Below are positions 1 through 7,225 of a DNA stretch of 16,072 nucleotides, in pieces (position 1 is the first letter of the stretch; the number at the start of each line of letters is the position of its first letter). The DNA comes from Holophagales bacterium UBA5704. Lineage in GTDB: Bacteria > Acidobacteriota > Thermoanaerobaculia > Multivoradales > UBA5704. A program made the translations under genes and the position numbers. The notes under the pieces were generated by a model. That model was not told where the DNA came from. It ran no database searches and saw nothing but the letters and a program-made list of their open reading frames with translations. The stretch lies in NCBI GenBank assembly GCA_002420005.1, contig DIHE01000203.1, positions 21,604-37,675 of the forward strand. Direction: 5' to 3'.

Positions 1-800
<800 letters not shown>

Positions 801-804
801 GATG

Positions 805-889
805 CCTCCCTTCGCTGGCATGACCCAGATCAGGTGGTTGAGGGTGGTCCCGGAGGATCTCAGCCTTGCGGCCCCCCTGGCGTTCGGCT
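805..889 (-). ncRNA. TPP riboswitch (THI element) upstream of thiC
   Basis: Read on the minus strand, the leader has the invariant THI-box blocks: a G-rich 5' arm and a short GGCC-GCAA-GGC hairpin, then CTGAGA (863-858), ACCTGATCTGG (835-825) and ATGCCAGCG (821-813), then AAGGGAGG. These are the thiamine pyrophosphate pocket segments (CUGAGA for the pyrimidine side, CUGAUCUGG and the AUGCCAGCG block for the rest). No terminator hairpin with a T run separates the aptamer from thiC, and the ribosome-binding site is its last bases. Ligand-dependent masking of the ribosome-binding site is therefore the likely mechanism. The outer 5' boundary is approximate. Confidence 0.95.
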
Positions 890-890
890 C

Positions 891-920
891 ATCCTACACG
901 CAGAGGAGGAAGAGGTCCAA
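891..920 (-). promoter_or_regulatory. Probable sigma-70-type promoter for the riboswitch-thiC transcript
   Basis: On the minus strand a -35-like TTGGAC (920-915) and a -10-like TAGGAT (896-891) are separated by 18 bases. A start about 7 bases further on would fall near 884, right at the 5' side of the TPP aptamer, which supports the placement. No transcript data are available. Confidence 0.6.
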
Positions 921-1023
921 GACACGCCTTCCCACGCGGGGGACCGGATCGCGCCGCAGGCGTTTCCCGACTTCGAGATCGCGGTCGAGGCGGTTCTGGC
1001 CTGAAGAGGGAATCAGCCTGAGC

Positions 1024-1060
1024 AGATCCCCTCCGGCCGGCTCTCGACCGAAGGGGATCT
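1024..1060 (-). terminator. Inverted repeat downstream of the cysteine-rich peptide gene, possible terminator
   Basis: AGATCCCCT (1024-1032) and AGGGGATCT (1052-1060) form a perfect 9-bp inverted repeat around a 19-base loop. It starts 20 bases past the stop codon of the small minus-strand gene. There is no T run after it on the minus strand, so it is not a classical intrinsic terminator. It could still define the 3' end and separate this gene from the thiC promoter. The rest of 921-1079 shows no gene that I can support. Confidence 0.45.
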
Positions 1061-1079
1061 CGATGCCCTGATTCTTTGC

Positions 1080-1310
1080 CTAGTACCCGTTCGGGCACCC
1101 GTTGCAGGAGATTCCGCAGGCCTGCATGCAATTGTCATGTGCAGGGGCAGGAACCTCGATATAGATGGCGCAGCTGATATAGCAGTTGTCCCAGCAGATG
1201 GGGTCATCCACGCACGCCGCCGCCTGCGGAGTCGGCATCAGATAGGCGGTCGCGAACAAGGCTCCGGCGATTCCCAGGCGGACGAGGCGGTTGGACATCC
1301 AGCTCTTCAT
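1080..1310 (-). CDS. Small secreted cysteine-rich peptide (76 aa), family not recognised
   Basis: The start is ATG 1310 (MKSWMSNRLV), with AGGAGA seven bases upstream; the longer reading frame above it has no better site. Residues 1-11 are basic, residues 12-25 form a hydrophobic core (LGIAGALFATAYLM), and PTPQAAA then C33 suggests signal peptidase I cleavage near residue 32. The mature part is about 45 residues with eight cysteines (33, 39, 43, 47, 61, 65, 69, 72), giving CX5CX3CX3CX13CX3CX3CX2C. Two triplets with i, i+4, i+8 spacing each begin Asp-Asn-Cys (41-43, 59-61), so a disulfide-stapled helical hairpin is plausible. A lipoprotein is less likely because the residue at -3 is Ala. The gene is separated from thiC by the riboswitch promoter and is divergent from trxB. 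Its function is unknown. It could be a chance frame, but the signal peptide, ribosome-binding site and Cys pattern argue for a real gene. Confidence 0.7.
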   Translation of the reverse strand: MKSWMSNRLVRLGIAGALFATAYLMPTPQAAACVDDPICWDNCYISCAIYIEVPAPAHDNCMQACGISCNGCPNGY

Positions 1311-1320
1311 GGTCGGTCTC

Positions 1321-1356
1321 CTCAGAGAGGCGGGGCAGGAGCGCCCCTTCACTGAG
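1321..1356 (-). promoter_or_regulatory. Leader hairpin next to the ribosome-binding site of the cysteine-rich peptide
   Basis: CTCAG (1321-1325) pairs with CTGAG (1352-1356), and inside it GGGGC (1332-1336) pairs with GCCCC (1343-1347) around a 6-base loop. On the minus-strand transcript the outer stem ends in the TGAGGAG that serves as the ribosome-binding site of the small gene, so pairing could limit access to it. This is from reading complementarity by eye; folding energy was not computed. Confidence 0.35.
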
Positions 1357-1465
1357 GCCATGCGCGTTTCGACCGCCCGATCGGTCAGGACCTGAGGGCA
1401 GCCTTCCGGGAACAACTGAAGCACCCTCCGGAGTTGAACACCGCGGGGTGCCTTGCCCGCAGGGA

Positions 1466-1471
1466 TATACT
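1466..1471 (+). promoter_or_regulatory. Possible -10 element for trxB
   Basis: TATACT lies 63 bases before the trxB start codon and is a near-consensus -10 hexamer in an otherwise GC-rich stretch. I see no good -35 at 16-18 bases (TTGAAC at 1434-1439 is 26 bases away), so this is a weak call. Confidence 0.3.
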
Positions 1472-1485
1472 GGCCCCCTTCCCGG

Positions 1486-1525
1486 CTCCCGTGACGGGCC
1501 GCCGGGTTTCGCAGCCGTCAGGGAG
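1486..1525 (+). promoter_or_regulatory. 5' UTR hairpin that sequesters the trxB ribosome-binding site
   Basis: CTCCC-G-TGACGG (1486-1497) pairs with CCGTCA-GGGAG (1515-1525): 11 base pairs with one bulged G (1491) and a 17-base loop. The GGGAG arm is the Shine-Dalgarno sequence of trxB, eight bases before ATG 1534. If transcription starts just after the -10-like TATACT, this hairpin makes up most of the leader. It would reduce translation unless opened by heat, ribosome loading or a binding factor. Confidence 0.5.
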
Positions 1526-1533
1526 AACCTCGC

Positions 1534-2511
1534 ATGTCCATCTCCGCACCGGAGACTTCGCCGTCCGCCGCGCCGCCCGCCAACCATCACAAGGTGATCA
1601 TCCTGGGCTCCGGCCCGGCCGGGCTCACCGCAGCTCTCTACACCGCGCGCGCCGATCTGGCTCCCCTGGTCCTCGAAGGGAACCAGCCGGGCGGCCAGCT
1701 CACCATCACCACCGAGGTGGAGAACTTCCCCGGCTTCCCCGAGGGCATCCTCGGGCCGGAGCTGATGGACCGCATGCGCGAGCAGGTCAAGCGGTTCGGC
1801 GCCAAGGTCAAGTTCGAGGCGGCGGTCGAGGTCGACCTGTCGCAGAGGCCGTTCACCATCCGCACCGATGAGGACACCTACCGCGCGGACGCCCTGATCC
1901 TCGCCACCGGCGCCACCGCCAAGCTCGGCGGTATCCCCGGCGAGACGCATCTCATGGGCTACGGCGTCTCCGCCTGCGCCACCTGCGACGGCTTCTTCTT
2001 CCGCGACAAGGAGATCGTGGTCATCGGCGGCGGCGACTCGGCGATGGAAGAGGCCACCTACCTCACCAAGTTCGCCAGCAAGGTCACGATCATCCACCGC
2101 CGCCGCGAGCTGCGCGCCTCCCGCATCATGCAGGAGCGTGCGTTCGCCAATCCCAAGATCGCCTGGATCTGGGACTCGGTCGTCACCGAGATCGTCGGCA
2201 CCCGCGAAGGGGGGATCACCGCCGTCCAGCTGCACAACCTGCAGACCGGCGAGGACTCCACCTTCGCCACACAGGGCGTCTTCTTCGCCATCGGCCACAC
2301 GCCGAACACCGCCCTGTTCCAGGGCCAGATCGAGATGAACGAGGTGGGCTACATCCAGGTTCAGGAACCGGGGACGCAGACCAACGTGGCCGGCGTCTTC
2401 GCCTGCGGTGATGCCGCGGATCACATCTACCGGCAGGCGGTGACCGCCGCCGGCACCGGCTGCCGCGCGGCGATCGACGCCGAGCGCTGGCTCCAGGAGC
2501 ACCACGGCTGA
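1534..2511 (+). CDS. trxB: Thioredoxin reductase (NADPH, flavoprotein)
   Basis: This cytoplasmic FAD enzyme passes electrons from NADPH to thioredoxin. The 325-residue length is usual for low-molecular-weight bacterial TrxB. Visible in order: FAD dinucleotide motif GSGPAG (25-30), the GGQL and ENFPGFPEGILG blocks (53-75), the ATG motif (125-127), the redox-active CATC (148-151) followed by DGFFF, NADPH motif GGGDSAMEEA (165-174), the NADPH 2'-phosphate segment HRRRELRAS (188-196), and the C-terminal FAD block GVFACGDAAD (287-296). GGGAG at 1521-1525 lies eight bases before the ATG. About 18 residues rich in Ser, Ala and Pro precede the Rossmann fold, so a slightly later start cannot be fully excluded. 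The stop overlaps the start of the ATPase gene by one base (TGATG), so the two are probably translationally coupled. Its role with the MoxR/VWA pair is not evident. Confidence 0.97.
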   Translation: MSISAPETSPSAAPPANHHKVIILGSGPAGLTAALYTARADLAPLVLEGNQPGGQLTITTEVENFPGFPEGILGPELMDRMREQVKRFGAKVKFEAAVEVDLSQRPFTIRTDEDTYRADALILATGATAKLGGIPGETHLMGYGVSACATCDGFFFRDKEIVVIGGGDSAMEEATYLTKFASKVTIIHRRRELRASRIMQERAFANPKIAWIWDSVVTEIVGTREGGITAVQLHNLQTGEDSTFATQGVFFAIGHTPNTALFQGQIEMNEVGYIQVQEPGTQTNVAGVFACGDAADHIYRQAVTAAGTGCRAAIDAERWLQEHHG

Positions 2512-4019
2512 TGTCCAAGTCCCAGCACATCAAGACCCTCGGCGCCTTGAAGGCGAGCGGCTACCGGCCGCGTTCGATCAAGCTCGAGATCCGCCACAAC
2601 CTGCGGCAACGTCTGAAGAACGGCGGCCCGCTCTTCCCCGGCATCCTGGGCTATGACCGCACGGTCATCCCCGCGGTGACCAATGCCCTCCTCGCCGGCC
2701 ACGACTTCATCCTCCTCGGCCTGCGCGGCCAAGCCAAGACGCGCCTCCTGCGTGCCTTGACCACGCTGCTCGACCCGGAGGTGCCGGTGCTCGCCGGCTC
2801 GGAGCTCAACGACGACCCGCTCGCCCCGATCTCCGTCCCCGGCCAACGCCTGGTCGCCGAAGCGGGAGACGACGCCCCGGTCGAGTGGCTGATGGCGGAG
2901 CAGCGCTACAACGAGAAGCTCGCGACGCCGGACGTCTCGATCGCCGACCTCTTGGGCGACATCGACCCGATCAAGGCGGCGACGCGCAAGCTGACGTTCG
3001 CCGATCCCGAGGTCATCCACTTCGGCATCATCCCGCGGACCAACCGCGGCATCTTCGCGATCAACGAGCTCCCCGACCTCGCGCCGCGCATCCAGGTGGG
3101 CCTGTTCAACATCCTGGAAGAGCGCGACTTGCAGATTCGCGGCTTTCCCGTGCGCATCCCGCTCGACATCCTGATGTGCTTCTCCGCCAACCCGGAGGAC
3201 TACACGAACCGCGGCAGCATCATCACGCCGCTCAAGGACCGCATCTCGTCGCAGATCCTCACCCACTACCCGCCGGAGGCCCGCATCGCGGCCGACATCA
3301 CCCGCCAGGAGGCCTGGACGGATCGCGATACGCCGGAGGTGGTCATCCCGGACGACATCCGCCTTCTCATCGAGGAGATCTCGCTCGCCGCCCGCGAGAG
3401 CGATCTGGTGGACCAGTCCTCCGGTGTCAGCGCCCGCGTCGCGATCAGCGCCATGGAGCTGCTGGTCTCGAACCTCGAACGCCGGGCGCTGGCGACCGGC
3501 GACTCCCCGGTCTACCCCCGCCTCTGCGACCTCCAGATGCTCCTGCCCGCGATCACCGGCAAGGTGGAGATGGTCTACGAAGGCGAGCAGCAGGGAGCCG
3601 AGGTGGTGGCGCGGCGTCTGCTCGGCCAGGCCCTCAAGAAGGTGTTCGACGCCCGCTTCCCCGAGATCACCAAGGAGAGCGCCGCCGGCGCGGAAGACAC
3701 CGGCCCGTACACCCCCATCGTCCGCTGGTTCGCCGAGGGGAACACGATCACGGTCTCCGACGAGCAGCCGTTCGCCGGCTTTGAGGAGGAGCTCTACAAG
3801 GTCCCCGGCCTGAAGGCTCTGGCGGCGCGCTTCGCCAAGGGCCGCGAAGCCCAGGCGCTCGCCGCGGAGATGGTGCTCGAAGGGCTCCACCAGCACCTGA
3901 AGCTCGCGCGCGCCGACCTGGACAGCCGGGTCAGCTACAAGGAGATGGTGAAGTTCCAGCTCTTGAAGCCAAACCGCGGCCCCGGCCGCGGCGGCCGGGA
4001 TCGCGGCGACGTCAACTAG
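2511..4019 (+). CDS. AAA+ ATPase of the MoxR / magnesium-chelatase subunit I type
   Basis: A 502-residue cytoplasmic ATPase that most likely works as a chaperone-like motor with the VWA protein encoded next. The AAA+ core shows Walker A GLRGQAKT (70-77), a Walker B position RGIFAINELPDL (179-190) in which Asn185 replaces the usual Asp before catalytic Glu186, sensor 1 SANPEDYTNRG (225-235), and PLKDRISSQI (240-249), where Arg244 is a candidate arginine finger. A lid region with VSARVAISAMELLVSN follows, then a C-terminal extension of about 150 residues that is helical and charged and ends in a Gly/Arg-rich tail (PNRGPGRGGRDRGD). The size exceeds ordinary MoxR (about 320 aa). The gene starts inside the trxB stop codon and is followed after 20 bases by the VWA gene. 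In chelatases this pairing inserts metal, and in MoxR systems it matures proteins. The substrate here is unknown. Confidence 0.88.
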   Translation: MSKSQHIKTLGALKASGYRPRSIKLEIRHNLRQRLKNGGPLFPGILGYDRTVIPAVTNALLAGHDFILLGLRGQAKTRLLRALTTLLDPEVPVLAGSELNDDPLAPISVPGQRLVAEAGDDAPVEWLMAEQRYNEKLATPDVSIADLLGDIDPIKAATRKLTFADPEVIHFGIIPRTNRGIFAINELPDLAPRIQVGLFNILEERDLQIRGFPVRIPLDILMCFSANPEDYTNRGSIITPLKDRISSQILTHYPPEARIAADITRQEAWTDRDTPEVVIPDDIRLLIEEISLAARESDLVDQSSGVSARVAISAMELLVSNLERRALATGDSPVYPRLCDLQMLLPAITGKVEMVYEGEQQGAEVVARRLLGQALKKVFDARFPEITKESAAGAEDTGPYTPIVRWFAEGNTITVSDEQPFAGFEEELYKVPGLKALAARFAKGREAQALAAEMVLEGLHQHLKLARADLDSRVSYKEMVKFQLLKPNRGPGRGGRDRGDVN

Positions 4020-4039
4020 AGGGAAGGGAGGACCGCGCC

Positions 4040-5128
4040 ATGCGCCACCAGTACCTCTATCTCGATCCCGAGCTGATCCGGGCGCTCCTCGCCGGGCTCG
4101 ATCTGCTGCGCCTGTTCAACCAGCTCGTGCTGGCGACGGCCGGCGACGTGGACGAGGCCATGGAGTGGATGCGCTATCTGCAACAGCAGGGGCACATCCC
4201 CCAGGACATCGATCTCGAAGCGTTCTTCGCCGCGCTGGAGGAACAGCAGCTGGTGCGGCCTGACGGTGAAGGCGGCATGCAGCTCACCACCGGCGGCGAG
4301 CGGCGCATCCGCCGCGGTGCCTTCGAGGAGATCTTCCAGGGCCTCGAGCGCGCCGGCACCGGCTATCACCCCATCCGCGCCGCGGGCGAAGGGGTCGAGC
4401 GGCTTCCCGAGACGCGGCAATACAAATTCGGGGACGACATCCACCTCCTCGACTCCGCGCGCTCGCTCCAGAACGCCATGCGGCGCACCGACGGCGAGTT
4501 CGCGCTGGCCGAGGAGGATCTGGAGGTCTTCGAGACGGAGCACCTGACCACCTGCGCCACGGTGGTGGCGATCGACATCAGCCACTCGATGATCCTCTAC
4601 GGGGAGGACCGCATCACTCCGGCGAAGACGGTCGCCCTCGCCTTGACCGAGCTGATCACCACCAAATTCCCGAAGGATCACCTGAGCGTGATCCTGTTCG
4701 GCGACCGCGCCGAGCAGGTGATGCTCGCCGAGATCCCCTACGTGCAGGCCGGCCCCTACCACACCAACACGCGCGAGGGCCTGCAGCTCGCGCGGAGCCT
4801 GCTGGCGCGCCAGAAGCAGCCGAACAAGCAGATCTTCCTGATCACCGACGGCAAGCCCTCGGCGATCACCGAAGGCGGGCAGGTCTACAAGAACCCGTTC
4901 GGCCTCGACATGCGGATCGTCAATCTCACCCTGGAGGAGGCGGACCTCTGCCGGCGGCAGAAGGTCGTGATCACCACCTTCATGCTGGCGACCGACCCCA
5001 TGCTCACCCAGTTCGTCGAGAAGCTCACCCAGATCAACCGCGGACGCGCCTACTTCGCGAGCCCCTACAACCTGGGCGAGTTCATCCTCGCCGACTACAT
5101 CCGCAACCGGCGGCGGCGGGTGCGGTAG
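4040..5128 (+). CDS. VWA (von Willebrand factor A) domain protein, partner of the upstream AAA+ ATPase
   Basis: A 362-residue soluble protein with no signal peptide or membrane segment. Residues 1-150 are mainly helical and contain no family I can name. Residues about 172-352 form a VWA domain: beta strand TVVAID, then the MIDAS metal site DISHS (179-183, DxSxS), the Thr loop HTNT (241-244) and the third MIDAS residue in LITDGKPS (Asp270). All five metal-binding positions appear intact, so Mg-dependent binding to the ATPase or a target is likely. The C-terminus is strongly basic (RNRRRRVR). A good GGGAGG lies 8 bases before ATG 4040. ATPase-VWA pairs of this kind occur in Mg-chelatase and MoxR/RavA-type systems. 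The gene is convergent with the injection-system operon, with 17 bases between stop codons. Confidence 0.9.
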   Translation: MRHQYLYLDPELIRALLAGLDLLRLFNQLVLATAGDVDEAMEWMRYLQQQGHIPQDIDLEAFFAALEEQQLVRPDGEGGMQLTTGGERRIRRGAFEEIFQGLERAGTGYHPIRAAGEGVERLPETRQYKFGDDIHLLDSARSLQNAMRRTDGEFALAEEDLEVFETEHLTTCATVVAIDISHSMILYGEDRITPAKTVALALTELITTKFPKDHLSVILFGDRAEQVMLAEIPYVQAGPYHTNTREGLQLARSLLARQKQPNKQIFLITDGKPSAITEGGQVYKNPFGLDMRIVNLTLEEADLCRRQKVVITTFMLATDPMLTQFVEKLTQINRGRAYFASPYNLGEFILADYIRNRRRRVR

Positions 5129-5139
5129 GGGGCTACCGC
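5122..5139. terminator. Convergent hairpin between the VWA gene and the injection-system operon
   Basis: GCGGTAG (5122-5128) and CTACCGC (5133-5139) form a perfect 7-bp stem with a GGGG (or CCCC) loop. It includes the VWA stop codon and ends six bases before the stop of the minus-strand Ig-like gene. Its position between two convergent genes suits a bidirectional terminator, but neither side has a T run. Confidence 0.5.
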
Positions 5140-5145
5140 CTCCCC

Positions 5146-5763
5146 TCAGATGAACTCGACGCGAACGCCGCCGAGCCGCAAGGCCGGGTTGGTCGAGAGC
5201 ATCTGGACGGTCGCGAGCCGCTTGGCGTTCTCCGAGTAGATCCGGAACTTCGCCGTGCCGCTGGCCAGCTTCACCGAGCGGATCTCCTGCGGATTTCCGT
5301 CCTTGTCCTCGCGCAGGGTGCCATGATCCGTGCGAAGCCAGATGACCTCGTTGTCCTTGGTCACCCGGGTCAGGGGTGTTCCCCCGTCCTGTTTGACCTT
5401 CTGGAGGGTCACCGTCAGAAACGCCGTGCCGTTGCCGGCGATCAGCGGCACGTTGTCCACGGGATGGAACTGCTGAGCGTCCGTCGTCACCAGAACGATG
5501 GTGAGCTCCGGCGCAGCATCGACCAGGGTCAGACCACCCTCTTTGGTGGGCTCCACGGTCACTCTCCCCAGGGCGAGACCTTCACTCAACGCGAGAACGG
5601 CACGCTCATCTTCGACCTCGATGGCATCGACGTCAGCCACCGCCGGGGCTCCCTCCAGCCCGCGAACCACCTCCTCCAGTACGCCGTTCTTCTTGCCCGC
5701 GCCGCGGGGACCGGGACTGGTGCTGAGCACCTTCTTGTCAGACTTTCGAAAGATGACCCACAT
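5146..5763 (-). CDS. Ig-like (Big_1/invasin-type) domain protein at the end of the injection-system operon
   Basis: A 205-residue protein of unknown function. Residues 1-80 (MWVIFRKSDKKVL..., then VVRGLEGAPAVADVDAIEVE) have no recognisable family. Residues about 100-192 resemble a bacterial Ig-like domain of the Big_1 kind: VPLIAGNGTAFLTVTL, VTKDNEVIWLRTDHGTL, then a VKLASGTAKFRIYSENAKR strand pair, close to the usual layout of an N-G-x-A strand, a D-N-E-V loop and a final L-x-S-G-x-A strand. There is no signal peptide and no cysteine, so it is not exported by Sec. AAGGAG lies before ATG 5763. It follows the fibre gene by 19 bases and is the last gene of the operon. A particle decoration, fibre accessory or cargo role are all possible inferences. 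The Big_1 match is by eye. Confidence 0.75.
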   Translation of the reverse strand: MWVIFRKSDKKVLSTSPGPRGAGKKNGVLEEVVRGLEGAPAVADVDAIEVEDERAVLALSEGLALGRVTVEPTKEGGLTLVDAAPELTIVLVTTDAQQFHPVDNVPLIAGNGTAFLTVTLQKVKQDGGTPLTRVTKDNEVIWLRTDHGTLREDKDGNPQEIRSVKLASGTAKFRIYSENAKRLATVQMLSTNPALRLGGVRVEFI

Positions 5764-5782
5764 GTGCTGTCTCCTTCCAGAA

Positions 5783-7192
5783 TCAAGAACCGAAAATGTG
5801 GAAATAGATGTAGAAAGAAAAGGAGCCGGGAGGCGTACCCGACTTGTTGAAGGTGAAGGTCAGCGACGTGGCGGTAAACGAGCTGATTCGGATACTGAGA
5901 GACACCACGTTGTAGACCGTTCCGGTATACTCATAGAAATACGCGCGCGCCACTTCGGTGGCGCTGCCGGCAGAGTAAGGTATGACATAGGGGATCGCGT
6001 TGGTGCGGTAGATTTCGGTACCCGTGCAGTGTTGCGCGATGTTGCTTGGCGCACCGATCAGACGCGCAGATCCATTAGTCACTCCGCCGAAAGACCATCC
6101 TCCGCTGGCCGAAAAGTAGCAGTTGCTGAACCCATGCACCCAGACGAGCCTTGGTTGGAAGCCCAGATCGACGGTCCTGACCGCCCCGTCGGCATCATTG
6201 GTAAAGAGCGACCAATTGCCGGTGAACTGATTTCTGAGCTGGTAATCGCCGATCGGCACCGCTCCGATCGCCGCCGGGCTGGTGTTGAAAGCGATCAGCT
6301 TGCCGGTGTTGTCCGGCGTGATCGAGATCCCGCCCTGCCCCACGAAGTCGATGTTGCCGCCCGGGTTCGAGACGCCGTCGATCGAGGTCGGCGAGCCGGT
6401 TCCGAAGGTGATCGTATTGGCTGCGTCGTTGCCGACGATGGTGAGACCGTTCTGGCCGACCAGGTTGATGTTGCCGCCGATGTTCGAGACGCCCTGGATC
6501 GTCGAAGCCGAGAGGCTGTCGATCCGCGCACCGTCGACCGAGACGTCCCGCCCGTCCACGGTGCCGGTGACGGCGATGTTTCCCGCCACGGCAAGGTTTC
6601 CCGTCAGGTCCGCCTGTCCGGCGGCTCCCGAGCTGAGGACGGGCCATTGGGGCTGAGCCACGCCTTGGCGCGAGAGGCGGATGCGCTCGATGGCCACCTC
6701 CGTGCCCAGACGCACGCCCGCGGAGGTGCGGACGGTGGTGTCGTGCGTCGTCACCGTGTTGTTGCCGGCGATCTGCAGACGGGCGAGGCGGAGGCGGACA
6801 TCGGCCGCCGGGGCGCCGGCCTCTGCGATCACCGCGACATCGGGCCGCTCCCACCAGCGGGTGTCCCCTTCGTCGCCGACGGTGGCCGGATCGGAGGTCT
6901 GCTGGTTGTAGGAGATCACCACCAGCACCGAGCCGGTGAGGCCGTTGAACGGCACGTTGCGGCTCTCGGTGAGGACGATGGTCCGGCCTTCGCCGTCGAT
7001 CGCCGTGCCCGGGGAGACGACCGCGGAGGTCGCTCCTACACCCGCGGTGACGGTGAGACCCTCGGCGATACCGTAGGTGTGGAGCTGCCGGTTGTGCCGC
7101 CGGTGCCGGTCGAGCTGGTAGTCCTGCTCGGCGGTGAAATCCTGCTGTTGCAGGAACTGGCCGTTGTAATACCTGAGTCGCTTGTCTGACAT
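5783..7192 (-). CDS. Tail-fibre-like protein of a contractile injection system (Afp13-like role)
   Basis: This 469-residue protein probably binds the target cell at the baseplate rim. Residues 1-45 (RLRYYNGQFLQQQDFTAEQD, then LDRHRRHNRQLHTYGIAEGL) form an N-terminal attachment region of a kind I associate with fibre-position proteins in injection-system loci. Residues 46-180 are beta-rich. Residues 195-230 carry short AVAGNIAVTGTVDG strands typical of trimeric fibres. Residues 231-265 and 270-304 are tandem repeats (xIxGVSNxGGNIxxVGQxGxxI). Residues about 310-469 are a Gly/Ser/aromatic-rich tip with two cysteines and many Tyr and Phe. The bases coding for the tip are much less GC-rich than the rest (38%, 45% and 58% in three 60-base rows I counted), suggesting a swapped receptor-binding module. 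AAGGAG lies six bases before ATG 7192. The fibre role comes from position and repeats; the receptor is unknown. Confidence 0.8.
   Translation of the reverse strand: MSDKRLRYYNGQFLQQQDFTAEQDYQLDRHRRHNRQLHTYGIAEGLTVTAGVGATSAVVSPGTAIDGEGRTIVLTESRNVPFNGLTGSVLVVISYNQQTSDPATVGDEGDTRWWERPDVAVIAEAGAPAADVRLRLARLQIAGNNTVTTHDTTVRTSAGVRLGTEVAIERIRLSRQGVAQPQWPVLSSGAAGQADLTGNLAVAGNIAVTGTVDGRDVSVDGARIDSLSASTIQGVSNIGGNINLVGQNGLTIVGNDAANTITFGTGSPTSIDGVSNPGGNIDFVGQGGISITPDNTGKLIAFNTSPAAIGAVPIGDYQLRNQFTGNWSLFTNDADGAVRTVDLGFQPRLVWVHGFSNCYFSASGGWSFGGVTNGSARLIGAPSNIAQHCTGTEIYRTNAIPYVIPYSAGSATEVARAYFYEYTGTVYNVVSLSIRISSFTATSLTFTFNKSGTPPGSFSFYIYFHIFGS
6281..6502 (-). repeat. Tandem 35-residue repeat in the fibre shaft
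   Basis: Two copies (residues 231-265 and 270-304 of the fibre) share the pattern I-x-G-V-S-N-x-G-G-N-I-x-x-V-G-Q-x-G-x-x-I, and the DNA is also clearly similar (for example gatgttgccgcc followed by ttcgagacgcc in both). This is a shaft module that can be gained or lost. Confidence 0.8.
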
Positions 7193-7225
7193 GTCGATCT
7201 CCTTGATCGGATCCTCGTCCGCGCC

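Noticed and set aside
1311..1424. Longer start for the cysteine-rich peptide (114 residues)
   Set aside because: The added N-terminus would bury the signal peptide, and no ribosome-binding site was seen there, whereas ATG 1310 has AGGAGA at good spacing.
1204..2505. 433-residue minus-strand frame overlapping trxB and the small peptide gene
   Set aside because: It is antisense to trxB, which has all its cofactor and redox motifs, and its residues look like reverse-strand composition.
2427..3896. 489-residue minus-strand reading frame opposite the ATPase gene
   Set aside because: It lies fully antisense to a gene with clear AAA+ motifs. Its Leu/Val/Asp/Arg/Gly-rich composition is typical of the opposite strand of GC-rich coding DNA.
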